A DNA stretch of 34,297 bases from Verrucomicrobiota bacterium (GCA_016199935.1 JACQFS010000007.1:1-34297); one strand, 5' to 3'. Positions 1-8,195 are shown, numbered from the stretch's first letter. Notes: generated by a model from the letters alone, not told the origin. Translations and numbers: made by a program.

Positions 1-806
1 GCAGCACGATGGATTTCGCCGCGGCCTTGCCCGCCAGCTCGTCGAGCGTGCGTTGGGCGAGCGGCGCGAGCTCGAGCGGCTGCGCGTTCATCGCGAGCTG
101 GCCGGATTCCAGCCGCGAGATGGTCAGCAGATCCTCGATGAGATACGTGAGCCGGTCCGCGTGCTTCTCGATGGTCTGGAGAAAACGCGACGCCACCGCC
201 GGATCGTCCTTCGCGCCGTCAATCAACGTCTCGCAGTAGCCCTTGATGAGCGAGAGCGGCGTGCGCAACTCGTGGCTGACGTTGGCGACAAAATCCCGCC
301 GCGTGTTTTCCAACTCCTTCAGCCGCGTGAGATCGTGGAAGACGAGCAGCATCCCCTGCTGCCGGCCGTCGCGGTCGAGCATCACGGCGGCGTTGACCTG
401 GAGCGAGCGCGACTCCAGCCCGGGCAGTTCCAGTTCGTGGCCCTGCACCTGCCCCTCGACCTGCGCGCGGTTCACCAACTCCTGGAGCTCGTGCAGCCGG
501 AACGCCTCCATGATCGTCTGGCCGCGCAGGTCGTGCGCGGGATTGAAGAGCCGTTCGAGCGCCTGGTTCGCGAGGCGGATGCGGCCGGTGGCATCGAGCA
601 GAAGCACGCCCTCGATCATCGCGTTGAACAACGCGTGCTGTTGCGCCTGCTCGCGAGCGAGCGCCTCCGCGTGCGCGGCGCGCAACGTCTCGATCTCGCC
701 GCGGGCGCGCGCGAGTTCCGACTCCGCCGCCGCGGCCCGACGCCAAACCAGCCACCACGCCGCCAGCGCGGCGACGAGCAGGATGAAAAGAATGGCGGCC
801 AACATG
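1..806 (-). CDS. phoR: Phosphate-regulon sensor histidine kinase PhoR (3' end beyond window)
   Basis: Membrane-bound sensor kinase that would phosphorylate the PhoB-type regulator encoded just upstream. Translating the complement from the ATG at 806-804 gives 268 residues up to the window edge. One hydrophobic helix spans about residues 2-22, followed by a coiled-coil-like linker, a PAS-like domain (about 57-160, with NAMIEGVLLLD) and a HisKA domain with the phosphoacceptor motif NVSHELRTPL (His178). The ATPase domain lies off the left edge. An in-frame TAG at 819-821 fixes the start region. There is a single N-terminal membrane helix and no periplasmic sensor domain, as expected for a kinase that senses through the Pst/PhoU complex. 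It is the last visible gene of the porin-pst-phoU-phoB-phoR series. Confidence 0.93.
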
Positions 807-860
807 GCGGGGGCAAACTAGCCGACGGAAAAATGAAACTTCAAACTCCAAACGCGCTGT

Positions 861-917
861 TTGGTGTCCACGCCTCAGCGTGCCCCCGCACCCGGCACCC
901 TGAAGGGTGGACACCAA
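861..917. repeat. Palindromic element between phoB and phoR
   Basis: The ends TTGGTGTCCAC (861-871) and GTGGACACCAA (907-917) are a perfect 11-bp inverted repeat. Inside are two short hairpins, CACGC-CTCA-GCGTG (869-882) and CACCC-TGAA-GGGTG (896-909). The element fills about half of the 120-bp gap between phoB and phoR. It looks like a dispersed REP-type intergenic palindrome that could fold in the operon mRNA. No second copy of this exact type was seen in the window. Confidence 0.75.
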
Positions 918-926
918 GCTCGCGGC

Positions 927-1634
927 TCACTCCTCCACGAAGCGGTAGCCGACGCCGCGCACCGTATCGAGATACTTCGCGGCGCGGCCGAGCTTTTCGC
1001 GCAGCCGCCGCATGTGCGTGTCCACGGTGCGGGTGTCGATCATGCTGTCGTATTCCCACACGTCGCGCAGGAGTTGCTCGCGCGACTGCACGCGGCCGCG
1101 GCGTTGCGCCAGCGTGCTGACGAGCTTGAACTCCGTCGCCGTCAGCTCAACGCGCTTGTTGTTCACGGAAACGAGGTGGCGCGGAATATCAATCAGCAGC
1201 TCGCCGATCCGGATCTGCTCCGGCTTCGCCGAATCCGCGGCGGCCTGGCCGCGGCGCAACAGGCTCTTCACGCGCAGCACCAATTCGCGCGGGCTGAACG
1301 GCTTGGTCACGTAATCATCCGCGCCCAGCTCGAGCCCGAGCACGCGGTCAATTTCCGCCGCCTTCGCCGTGAGCATCACGATGGGCACGCCGGCGGTGGC
1401 CGGGTCGCGCCGCAAAATTTTGCAGACCTCCAGCCCGTCCACCTCGGGCATCATCACGTCGAGCACGATGAGCTGCGGGGAAAAAGTGCGCGCCTTCTTG
1501 ATCGCCTCCGCGCCATCGGCGGCGGTGACGACCTCGAAGCCGGCGTTCTTGAGGTTGAACTCGACGAGTTCCACCGCATCCGGCTCATCATCCACAACGA
1601 GAATTCTTTGACTCACGGATAGCTTCGATAACAT
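927..1634 (-). CDS. phoB: Phosphate-regulon response regulator PhoB (OmpR family)
   Basis: DNA-binding response regulator of 235 aa, normal length for the OmpR/PhoB family. The receiver domain (about 10-125) has the acidic pair D15/D16, the phosphoacceptor Asp59 in VLDVMMPEVDG, Thr89 in VMLTAK and Lys111 in TKPFSPREL. The C-terminal winged-helix domain (about 140-233) ends with DTRTVDTHMRRLREKL and VRGVGYRF, the typical recognition helix and wing. It would activate genes under phosphate limitation after phosphorylation by PhoR. The call over other OmpR-family regulators rests on the neighbouring phoU, pst and phoR genes. The start chosen is the ATG at 1634; a GTG at codon 7 is possible. An 11-bp-periodic direct repeat 31-58 bp upstream suggests autoregulation. 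Confidence 0.95.
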   Translation of the reverse strand: MLSKLSVSQRILVVDDEPDAVELVEFNLKNAGFEVVTAADGAEAIKKARTFSPQLIVLDVMMPEVDGLEVCKILRRDPATAGVPIVMLTAKAAEIDRVLGLELGADDYVTKPFSPRELVLRVKSLLRRGQAAADSAKPEQIRIGELLIDIPRHLVSVNNKRVELTATEFKLVSTLAQRRGRVQSREQLLRDVWEYDSMIDTRTVDTHMRRLREKLGRAAKYLDTVRGVGYRFVEE

Positions 1635-1664
1635 GGCTGGCCCACGCGCGACAATGGCGACAGG

Positions 1665-1692
1665 GTGAACACGGCGTGACGAACCGGTGACG
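1665..1692 (-). promoter_or_regulatory. Candidate Pho box upstream of phoB
   Basis: On the plus strand GTGAAC (1665), GTGACG (1676) and GTGACG (1687) recur at exactly 11-bp intervals. Read on the gene's strand these are CGTCAC-N5-CGTCAC-N5-GTTCAC, resembling the known PhoB target of direct repeats of CTGTCAC/T spaced 11 bp apart. It sits 31 bp upstream of the phoB start, in the phoU-phoB gap, so it could drive a secondary promoter for phoB-phoR. Assignment is inference from pattern and position; no convincing -10 was identified. Confidence 0.45.
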
Positions 1693-1719
1693 GCCGCGGG
1701 CGGATCGGAGCGCCGGGCG

Positions 1720-2388
1720 TCATGCCAGAGCCTTCCCCTTCAACTGGTGCCGGATGTCGCGCCCTTCAAAAAGAAAAACGACCTCCTCCGCCACGTTCGT
1801 CGCGTGATCGGCGATGCGCTCCAGGCTCTTGCTGATGACCATCAAGCTCAGGCAGCGGCTGATGTTGGCCGGGTTTTCGACCATAAAGCTCGCCAGCTCG
1901 CGGTGGAGTTGCTTGTTCAGTGCGTCCACCTCCGTGTCGCGTGGGATCACGGCCCGCGCCGCGGCGGAATCGCGCCGGACGAACGCGTCGAGCGCGCCCT
2001 TCAACATCTCCAGCGCCATCGTCGTCATGCGCGGAATGTCCACGTAGGGCTTGAGCTGCGGCTCGCGGCCGAGATCAATTGCACGGCGCGAAATTTTAGT
2101 GGCCTCGTCGCCCACGCGCTCGAGGTCGTGGGAAATTTTCATCGCCACCGTGATGAGCCGGAGGTCCGAGGCGAGCGGTGCCTTCGAGAGCAGTTGAATG
2201 GCGAGGTCGTCCACCTCCACCTCCAGCGCGTCGAGTTCGTCGTCGGCAGCCTGCACCTGGCGCGCGAGGTCGTCGTCGCGGTCCACGAGCGCCTTCACGG
2301 CGCGGGTCACGGCGCTCTCGGCGAGACTGCCCATCGTGAGGAGTTTTTCCTTCAGGGCGGCGAGTTCTTTTTCAAAGTGCGTTTGCAT
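1720..2388 (-). CDS. phoU: Phosphate transport system regulatory protein PhoU
   Basis: Peripheral cytoplasmic regulator (222 aa) that links the PstSCAB transporter to PhoR and dampens signalling when phosphate is plentiful. The protein is a tandem of two all-helical PhoU repeats. The first carries the conserved ISHDLERVGDEATKIS and the second ISKSLERIADHATNVAE, the ExxxD-type metal-binding helices of the family. The N-terminus MQTHFEKELAALKEKLL is typical, and the ATG at 2388 is well supported by it. It follows pstB after 82 bp filled by a heptamer array and precedes phoB by 85 bp. The length is normal and no defects are visible. Confidence 0.96.
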   Translation of the reverse strand: MQTHFEKELAALKEKLLTMGSLAESAVTRAVKALVDRDDDLARQVQAADDELDALEVEVDDLAIQLLSKAPLASDLRLITVAMKISHDLERVGDEATKISRRAIDLGREPQLKPYVDIPRMTTMALEMLKGALDAFVRRDSAAARAVIPRDTEVDALNKQLHRELASFMVENPANISRCLSLMVISKSLERIADHATNVAEEVVFLFEGRDIRHQLKGKALA

Positions 2389-2395
2389 GGGTGCT

Positions 2396-2470
2396 AATGA
2401 GTAACGAGTAATGAGTAATCCGTAAGGAGCAAATGATTACGCATTACTTCTTACTCCTTACTCCTTCCGT
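2396..2470. repeat. Heptanucleotide array, inverted, between pstB and phoU
   Basis: Degenerate 7-nt units fill nearly the whole gap. From 2396 they read AATGAGT, AACGAGT, AATGAGT, AATCCGT, AAGGAGC, AAATGAT. From 2436 they run in the opposite sense as ATTACGC, ATTACTT, CTTACTC, CTTACTC, CTTCCGT, ending at the base before the pstB stop codon. The two halves can pair as a long imperfect hairpin. Heptamer arrays of the same style recur at 16779, 30533, 33275 and 33798. Confidence 0.85.
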
Positions 2471-3289
2471 TCATCCAAACCTCCCCGTCACGTAATCCTC
2501 CGTCCGCTTGTTCGTCGGGTTGGTGAAAATTTTCTTCGTCGTGTCGAACTCGATCAGCTCGCCGAGGTAGAAGAACGCCGTGTGGTCCGAGATGCGCGCG
2601 GCCTGCTGCATGTTGTGCGTGACGATGACGATCGTGTAGTCGCGCTTCAAATCCAGAATCAGATCCTCGATGCGCGCCGTGGCGAGCGGGTCGAGCGCCG
2701 AGGCCGGCTCGTCCATCAGGATGATCTCCGGCTTGATGGCGATGGCTCGCGCGATGCAGAGGCGCTGCTGCTGGCCGCCGGAAAGGCCGAGTGCGCTGGC
2801 GTGCAGCCGGTCCTTCACCTCGTCCCAGAGCGCCGCGCCGCGCAGGCTGGTCTCGATCACGCCGTCCAGTTCGGACTTCGCCTTGAGGCCGTGGAGCCGC
2901 AGGCCGTAGGCGATGTTTTCGTAGATGCTTTTCGGAAACGGGTTCGACTTCTGGAACACCATCCCGACGCGTTTGCGCAACTCGATCACGTCCACGTCGT
3001 CGCCGTAGATGTCGTGACCGCCGATTTTCACAACGCCCTCGATGCGCACATTGTCAATCAGGTCGTTCATCCGGTTGAAGCAGCGGAGGAAGGTGGACTT
3101 GCCGCAGCCCGACGGACCGATGAACGCGGTGACCAACCGCTCCGGGAGCGTGATGGAAATTTCCTTCAACGCGCGCGTCGCGCCGTAGTGAAGCGAGAGC
3201 CGCTTGACCTCGATCAGCGCCGGCCCCGACGGCGGCGCGCTCTCGGTGCCGCCGGCGACGGAGATTTTTTGGAGAGTCACTTCAGGCAT
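2471..3289 (-). CDS. pstB: Phosphate ABC transporter ATP-binding protein PstB
   Basis: ATPase subunit of the high-affinity phosphate importer, working on the cytoplasmic face of PstC/PstA. It has a Walker A motif (GPSGCGKST), a Q-loop ([17 protein letters not shown]), the ABC signature [16 protein letters not shown], Walker B ([13 protein letters not shown]) and the switch His (VTHNMQQA). The C-terminal EDYVTGRFG is the characteristic PstB end. The frame stays open to 3352, but the extra 21 residues are encoded by the adjacent palindromic element. I chose the ATG at 3289 ([11 protein letters not shown]), which gives 272 aa, normal for the family. No strong ribosome binding site is visible. 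It lies downstream of pstA in the same operon. Confidence 0.95.
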   Translation of the reverse strand: MPEVTLQKISVAGGTESAPPSGPALIEVKRLSLHYGATRALKEISITLPERLVTAFIGPSGCGKSTFLRCFNRMNDLIDNVRIEGVVKIGGHDIYGDDVDVIELRKRVGMVFQKSNPFPKSIYENIAYGLRLHGLKAKSELDGVIETSLRGAALWDEVKDRLHASALGLSGGQQQRLCIARAIAIKPEIILMDEPASALDPLATARIEDLILDLKRDYTIVIVTHNMQQAARISDHTAFFYLGELIEFDTTKKIFTNPTNKRTEDYVTGRFG

Positions 3290-3297
3290 GGCGAAAA

Positions 3298-3396
3298 TTT
3301 GGACTGCGGGGGCAGAGCGAAGCGGCGACCCCGCTTTCCGGACGTCGAGCAACGCCCCAAAGCGGCGTGGCGCTTCGCTTCCCGCCGCAGTCCAAA
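3298..3396. repeat. Fold-back repeat between pstA and pstB
   Basis: A 99-bp nested palindrome. The outer arms TTTGGACTGCGG (3298-3309) and CCGCAGTCCAAA (3385-3396) are perfectly inverted. Inside them AGCGAAGCG pairs with CGCTTCGCT, and further in CCGCTTT pairs with AAAGCGG. It lies within the 165-bp pstA-pstB gap and would form a long hairpin in the operon mRNA. It is distinct in sequence from the palindromes at 861, 4435 and 19571. Confidence 0.8.
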
Positions 3397-3454
3397 AGAC
3401 TGCCGGCGGCGTCCGCGACCTTGAGTTTGCGTGTGTTCATCCGTGGTTAAAAAA

Positions 3455-4396
3455 TCAGTGCAGCGCGCGCATCGCCCGGCGCATCCGCGCGCGGACCACG
3501 ATGGCGACGAGGTTCAACGAAAACGTCAGCAACAGCAACACCAACACCGTCGCGTAAAGGATCGGCCGCGTCTTCTCGATGTCCGGCGACTGCGTCGAGA
3601 GCACGTAGATGTGGTAGCCGAGGTCCATGAACTGGTCCGTCACTTTCTTGGGCAGGTCGGCCATGTAGTAGGCCGCACCGGTGAACATGATGGGCGCCAC
3701 CTCGCCCGCCGCGCGGCTGATGGCAAGGATGGCGCCGGTGAGGATGCCGGGCAGCGCGTTGGGCAGAACGATTTTGCAGATCGTCTCCAGCTTCGTCGCA
3801 CCGAGCGCCAAGCTTGCCTCACGCAGGCCCGGCGGGATGGCCTTGAGCGATTCCTCGGTGGCGACGATGACGACGGGCAGCGTCATCACCGCGAGCGTGA
3901 GCGAAGCCCAGAGCACCGCGGGTTGGCCGAACTGCGGGCCGGCCGTGTGCAGCGCCGCGTCGAGATTTTTTCCGATGAAGTTGATGAAGAAGCCGAGGCC
4001 GAACAATCCGAAGACGATGGACGGCACGCCGGCGAGGTTGTTGACCGCCGCGCGAATGACGCGCGTGTAGAGCGACGTGGTGCTCGCGTATTCGGTGAGG
4101 TAGATGGCCGTGATGACGCCGACGGGAATTACGAAGAGCGTCATCACGAACACGCGGATGGTGGTGCCGACAATCATCGGCAGCACGGCGGCGGAGCCGG
4201 CTTCAAAAAAATCCTTCTGCGGGATGGTGGAGACGAACCGCCACGAAAGACCGGACCAGCCGTTGAGGAAAACGTTCAGCAAAATGATGACGAGGATGGC
4301 GAGGATGAGCGCGGTGGCGAAGCCGGTGAGCGAGGTGAAGAACGCCGAACTGAAATCCAGACCCTTGGATCGGAAGTGCTGCCGGTGCGTGCTCAT
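3455..4396 (-). CDS. pstA: Phosphate ABC transporter permease PstA
   Basis: Inner-membrane permease (313 aa) that forms the phosphate channel together with PstC. The first membrane segment is at about residues 26-46, then a short periplasmic stretch (NGWSGLSWRFVSTIPQ), then a BPD-type permease core. The EAA loop for PstB contact is visible as VIVATEESLKAIPPGLREASLALGA. Further conserved stretches are NLAGVPSIVFGLFGLGFF and SRAAGEVAPIMFTGAAY. The start at the ATG 4396 (MSTHRQHFRSKG) is the only sensible one. It is flanked by palindromic repeats on both sides. The length is normal. Confidence 0.95.
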   Translation of the reverse strand: MSTHRQHFRSKGLDFSSAFFTSLTGFATALILAILVIILLNVFLNGWSGLSWRFVSTIPQKDFFEAGSAAVLPMIVGTTIRVFVMTLFVIPVGVITAIYLTEYASTTSLYTRVIRAAVNNLAGVPSIVFGLFGLGFFINFIGKNLDAALHTAGPQFGQPAVLWASLTLAVMTLPVVIVATEESLKAIPPGLREASLALGATKLETICKIVLPNALPGILTGAILAISRAAGEVAPIMFTGAAYYMADLPKKVTDQFMDLGYHIYVLSTQSPDIEKTRPILYATVLVLLLLTFSLNLVAIVVRARMRRAMRALH

Positions 4397-4434
4397 GGAT
4401 GCCTCACCTCATTTGCACCGTCCACCATTCCCAT

Positions 4435-4582
4435 CTCATTAGCACCCGGCTTTAGCCGGGTGACCGAGGGGCGCGAGGAGTTTTCAACCGCTTCAGCGGT
4501 TTTCCGTGGCCCGTGGAAGCCGTTAAAACGGCTGGAACCTCCGCTCCCATTCCACACCCGGCTAAAGCCGGGTGCTAATGAG
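4435..4582. repeat. 148-bp fold-back element, copy 1 (pstC-pstA gap)
   Basis: Perfect 28-bp terminal inverted repeats (4435-4462 and 4555-4582) run from CTCATTAGCACCCGGC to the mirror ending GGGTGCTAATGAG. Each arm itself contains the palindrome CCCGGCTTTAGCCGGG. Between the arms are two more hairpins, AACCGC-TTCA-GCGGTT and AGCCGTT-AA-AACGGCT. A second copy of the same design lies at 21206-21352. There is no coding capacity. It resembles a non-autonomous mobile REP/MITE-type element. Confidence 0.88.
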
Positions 4583-4637
4583 AGGGCGCTCCGGCCGACG
4601 CACGCCCCCGGCCGGGATGAGGAAAGCAAGAGACGTT

Positions 4638-5828
4638 TCACGCGCGCTTGCCCTCCAGTTGCGTTTTCAGCCGGTGAATCACGACGTCGCCGATGAGGTT
4701 GATGACGAACGTCACCGCAAACAGGAAGGCCCCGAGCAAAAACAAAATCCGGTAGTGATGCCCACCGGACACCGCCTCGGCCATTTCCGCCGCGATGGTG
4801 GTGGTGATGCTGCGGGCCGAATCGAAGATGCTCCACGACATCACGCTCGCCGAGCAGACCAGCAGCACGATCATCGTCTCGCCAATCGCGCGCCCGAAGC
4901 CGAGCACCACCGCCGCGAACACGCCCGGCAGCGCGGACGGCAGCACGACCTGATAAGCGGCCTGCCATTTCGAGGCACCCAGCGCGAGCGCGGCCTGCGT
5001 GTAGGCGCGCGGCACGCTGGTGAGCGCATCCTCGGCGATGGAGAACACGAGCGGGATCACCGCGAGTCCGAGCGCGATGCCGGCGACGAAAGCGTTCAGG
5101 CGCACCTCGTAGCCGAAAATTTTCTGGAAGAAGCTCGCCATCACGATCAGCGCGAACGTGCCCATGACGACCGACGGGATTCCAGAGAGAAGCTCGATGC
5201 CGGGCTTCACCCATTCCTTCACGCGCGGGCGCGCGAGCTGCGAGACGTAGATGGCCGCGCCCAGCGCGAGCGGCACGGCGAACGCGAGGCCGATGAGCGT
5301 GGTCTTGAGGCTGCCGACGATGAGCGGGACGAGGTTGTATTTGTGGATGTTGCCGACGGGCTGCCAGATGTATTCCGGCTTGTCGTAGCCACTCCACTGG
5401 TGCGGCAGGACGAGGTAACGCCACTCGGTCGTGTTGACGCGCGCGTCCTGGTCCTTGCGCACCTCCTCGGGGATTTCCTTGAGCGCCTCCTCGCGCACTT
5501 CCATCAGCGCCTTGAGCGTCTCTTTATCCATCGCGGCGAACTGCTCCGGCGTGAGGTCGAGGTAGGCGCGGAGTTTCGCCGGCGGAATTTTTTCTAGGTC
5601 CGCCGCCGGGATGACCTCGGTGAGGAGCGCGGAATTTTCCCGGCCGAGCAGCAGCGGCAGCGCCTCCTTGCCGACGAAGATGAAGATGAGGAAAACGACC
5701 GCGATGGTGGAAAAGGAAACGCCCACGATGAACCACTCGGCGAGCCGCTCGACGGGGCGCGCCTGGTGCCCGCGGTGGATGCCCATCCAGCCGGCGGTGC
5801 GTTTGCCTGTTGTGTGGCCGTGCGACAT
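4638..5828 (-). CDS. pstC: Phosphate ABC transporter permease PstC
   Basis: Inner-membrane permease partner of PstA, 396 aa. The first membrane helix (about 33-53, FIVGVSFSTIAVVFLIFIFVG) is followed by an expanded periplasmic segment of roughly 100 residues (LLTEVIPAADLEKIPPAKL to NIHKYNLVP), which makes this protein longer than the roughly 320-aa E. coli form. The permease core carries the EAA motif AIEDALTSVPRAYTQAALALGA-like sequence, the family stretch LLSGIPSVVMGTFALIVM and GFGRAIGETMIVLLV. The start is the ATG at 5828. It follows pstS after a strong hairpin and precedes pstA by 241 bp containing a fold-back element. Confidence 0.94.
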   Translation of the reverse strand: MSHGHTTGKRTAGWMGIHRGHQARPVERLAEWFIVGVSFSTIAVVFLIFIFVGKEALPLLLGRENSALLTEVIPAADLEKIPPAKLRAYLDLTPEQFAAMDKETLKALMEVREEALKEIPEEVRKDQDARVNTTEWRYLVLPHQWSGYDKPEYIWQPVGNIHKYNLVPLIVGSLKTTLIGLAFAVPLALGAAIYVSQLARPRVKEWVKPGIELLSGIPSVVMGTFALIVMASFFQKIFGYEVRLNAFVAGIALGLAVIPLVFSIAEDALTSVPRAYTQAALALGASKWQAAYQVVLPSALPGVFAAVVLGFGRAIGETMIVLLVCSASVMSWSIFDSARSITTTIAAEMAEAVSGGHHYRILFLLGAFLFAVTFVINLIGDVVIHRLKTQLEGKRA

Positions 5829-5850
5829 CGGGATGGGTTTGGAATCAGGA

Positions 5851-5888
5851 GGCGGAGGCGAGTGCCATGCACTGGCCTCGCCTCCGCC
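5851..5888. promoter_or_regulatory. Strong hairpin between pstS and pstC
   Basis: The arms GGCGGAGGCGAG (5851-5862) and CTCGCCTCCGCC (5877-5888) pair perfectly over 12 bp, with extra GCCA/TGGC pairing possible in the 14-nt loop. In the operon RNA no U-run follows the stem, so it looks like a 3'-end stabiliser or processing hairpin behind pstS rather than a terminator. Such an element would favour excess binding protein over permease (inference). On the plus strand it is followed by TTTTTT, but no plus-strand gene precedes it. Confidence 0.6.
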
Positions 5889-5926
5889 CGCAGTTTTTTA
5901 GTAAGAGGAACCGTTTTCCAAAAGCA

Positions 5927-6778
5927 TTATTTGTTGCGCAACGTGGCCGGCAGCGGGAAGTAGCCCACGTCCTTCACGACCTTCTGGCCGTCGTCGCTGC
6001 GAATCCAGTTCAGGTAGGCGGCCACCTCGCCCTTGTCGAGCGCCGGATTGACGTAGATGTAGAGGAAGCGCCAGATGGGATATTTTTTGCCGACGACATT
6101 CTCCTCGGTCGGGTCAACGCCCGGCGAGCCGTCGTCCGCTTTCACGAGCACGTGCTTCGCGCCCGCGCCGTAGGCCGCGCCGCCGTAGCCGATGCCGTGC
6201 TTGTCCTTCGCGACGGCTTGGAGCACCGCGGCCGTGCCGGGCATCGTCTGCGCGCTGGCCACGAAGTCCTTGCCCTTGAGCACGTGCTCCTTGAAGAATT
6301 CGTAGGTGCCCGAGCTGTTCTCGCGGCTGTAAATGGTGATGGGCGCGTCGGGCCCACCGACCTCCTTCCAGTTCTTCGCCTTGCCGGTGAAAATCTTCTC
6401 GAGCTGTTCGAGCGAGAGTTCCTTCACCGGATTGTCGGCGTTGACATAAACCGAGAGGCCGTCAATCGCGACCGCATATTCCGTCGGGCGCTTGCCGAAG
6501 GCCTTGATGCAGTTGCCGTTTTCCGCGGACTTGATCTTGCGCGAGGCGTTGCAGAGGTCGGTGGTCTTGTTCTGCAACGCGGCGAAGCCCGTGCCCGAGC
6601 CGCCGCCCGTGACCTGGAGCTTCACTTCGGAATGTTTGCCCATGTAAACCTCCGCCCACTTCTGCGCGAGGATGACCATGGTGTCGGAGCCTTTGACCGT
6701 GATGTTGCCGGCGTGCGCGGACGCGGCGAGCGCGAGCGTGACGGCGAGGGCGGGGAATTGTTTCAGCAATGTTTTCAT
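5927..6778 (-). CDS. pstS: Phosphate ABC transporter substrate-binding protein PstS
   Basis: Periplasmic phosphate-binding protein of 283 aa. The Sec signal peptide MKTLLKQFPALAVTLALAASAHA is cleaved after about residue 23. The mature part starts NITVKGSDTMVILAQKWAE. Binding-site elements are visible: GSDTM near the N-terminus, the glycine/serine-rich TGGGSGTGFAAL, and YSRENSSGTYEFFKE. It follows the porin after 33 bp and precedes pstC, so outer-membrane entry and periplasmic capture are encoded together. No lipobox is present, so it is predicted to be soluble in the periplasm. The length is normal for the short PstS form. Confidence 0.95.
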   Translation of the reverse strand: MKTLLKQFPALAVTLALAASAHAGNITVKGSDTMVILAQKWAEVYMGKHSEVKLQVTGGGSGTGFAALQNKTTDLCNASRKIKSAENGNCIKAFGKRPTEYAVAIDGLSVYVNADNPVKELSLEQLEKIFTGKAKNWKEVGGPDAPITIYSRENSSGTYEFFKEHVLKGKDFVASAQTMPGTAAVLQAVAKDKHGIGYGGAAYGAGAKHVLVKADDGSPGVDPTEENVVGKKYPIWRFLYIYVNPALDKGEVAAYLNWIRSDDGQKVVKDVGYFPLPATLRNK

Positions 6779-6811
6779 GTGCGGGTCGTTGATGGTTGAA
6801 ATGGGTTTCGC

Positions 6812-8134
6812 TCAGAATTTCCACATCAGATCGAGCATCCAGTGGCCGCTGGCGCTGACCGAGCCGACGGGCGACGGATGAATGAGGTCGGTGAGGTAGT
6901 AGGTGACGGCGAGGTTCATCGCGTCGGTGAAGTTGTAAACGAACTTCACCACGTGGCCCCGGACGTTCGTGCCGCCGCGATAGCCCGCGCCGTTGCCGGA
7001 GTTGGGCAAGCCCGCCTGATAGTAGGCGCCGAAGTCGTCATCGGGCAGTTCCTCATACCACGCGTCGGCCTCGAGGCGCTGATACTTCCACGAGATTTCC
7101 CAGAGTCCCTTGTGCCCGGCCTTGCCGAGCGTCGCGCCGACCCACCAGCCGCGGTTGTCCATCGGCGCGCCGGGGTTGTAGAGATACTCGCCGCCGAGCT
7201 TGATCGGGAACGCGTCCTTGTAGAGCGGGAAACTGTCCAGCTTGTAGGTGAACGATCCCCCGCCGATGATCGGGGTGAAATTGTAGAGCGGCGAACCGGC
7301 CGCCAGCCGCGTGTTGCCGTCGTTGACGTTCGGCGCGGAGCCGTTCAGGAGGTTCAGCTTGTTGCCCACGAGGAACGTCGCGCCGTAAAGCGACGACTCG
7401 ATCTTCGAGCTCCACTTCGCGTCCCACATCAACTGCGCCCCGATCAGGTAGGGATCGCGGCTCGCGCTCGCGCCCTGGTTGAACTCGTCGAGGACGAACC
7501 CGCCGCCGTTGAACTTCAGCGAGTGCTGGTCGTTGAGGTTGAAGACCGCGTTGATCGCCGCGCCTTCCAACTGGTAATCCGGATCAAAGATCATCGTCGA
7601 GAGCGCGAACGGATTGTCCATCTTCCCGATGGTCGCGCTCACGTTCCAATCGCCCGTGTGGATCGGCGTCCACTTCGCGTAGGCCGCGTCCACCCAGATG
7701 AACTTGCGCGACGCGCCGTCCGAGAGGTCCGTGTTCGCTGAGACGGGGTTGCCGCCGAACGCGCCGTTCGGATTGCCCGACGAGAGCCGCAGGCCGATCT
7801 CGAAATCGTCCACGAGCGATGCCGTGACGCCGAAGCGGATGCGGTAACGAAACCGGTCCCGGTCGCTGTGCGCGACGTTGTCCGACTGGTGCTGCTCGTA
7901 GCGCCCGCGGAAGTCGCCGTTGAACTTCATGCTCTGCACCCACTCGGGCATCCCGCTCTTGGCCGAGTAAGCCTTGGTGAAATCGGCGTCGGCCTGCTGC
8001 TTCAGGTCGTTCGCCTCCTTCACGGTGAGGATTCCCTTCTCGACCAGCTTGTCGAGGAGTGCGTCGGCGGATTGGGCTTGGAGGTTGGCGGCAGTGACGA
8101 GGGCGGCAACGGCGACGATGAGGAATTTCTTCAT
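6812..8134 (-). CDS. Putative outer-membrane porin, first gene of the pst operon
   Basis: Predicted outer-membrane beta-barrel of 440 aa that may let phosphate or anions through. The signal peptide MKKFLIVAVAALVTAANLQAQS starts at the ATG 8134; the frame is open to 8206 but the extra 24 residues would precede the signal peptide. A short helical segment (ALLDKLVEKGILTVKEANDL) follows, as in the putative-porin family. The rest is amphipathic beta strand rich in Trp/Tyr/Phe, ending in MWKF, whose terminal Phe is the usual barrel-assembly signal. Its place immediately upstream of pstS, with Pho-box-like repeats in front, argues for a phosphate-starvation porin functionally like OprP. That substrate is inferred from context and not readable from the sequence. 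Confidence 0.85.
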   Translation of the reverse strand: MKKFLIVAVAALVTAANLQAQSADALLDKLVEKGILTVKEANDLKQQADADFTKAYSAKSGMPEWVQSMKFNGDFRGRYEQHQSDNVAHSDRDRFRYRIRFGVTASLVDDFEIGLRLSSGNPNGAFGGNPVSANTDLSDGASRKFIWVDAAYAKWTPIHTGDWNVSATIGKMDNPFALSTMIFDPDYQLEGAAINAVFNLNDQHSLKFNGGGFVLDEFNQGASASRDPYLIGAQLMWDAKWSSKIESSLYGATFLVGNKLNLLNGSAPNVNDGNTRLAAGSPLYNFTPIIGGGSFTYKLDSFPLYKDAFPIKLGGEYLYNPGAPMDNRGWWVGATLGKAGHKGLWEISWKYQRLEADAWYEELPDDDFGAYYQAGLPNSGNGAGYRGGTNVRGHVVKFVYNFTDAMNLAVTYYLTDLIHPSPVGSVSASGHWMLDLMWKF

Positions 8135-8195
8135 GAGTTTGCTGTTGGTGGTTCGCGAGCTTTCGTTCATCACGCCGCCAGCATGGGAGCCTGTC

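Noticed and set aside
53-1120. Long plus-strand open frame opposite phoR/phoB
   Set aside because: Arg/Gln/His-rich translation with no domain; the minus strand carries clear PAS, HisKA and receiver motifs. High GC leaves the opposite strand open.
3431-4696. 421-codon plus-strand open frame opposite pstA
   Set aside because: Highly charged Asp/Glu/Arg/His composition typical of antisense to membrane protein genes; PstA motifs are unambiguous on the other strand.
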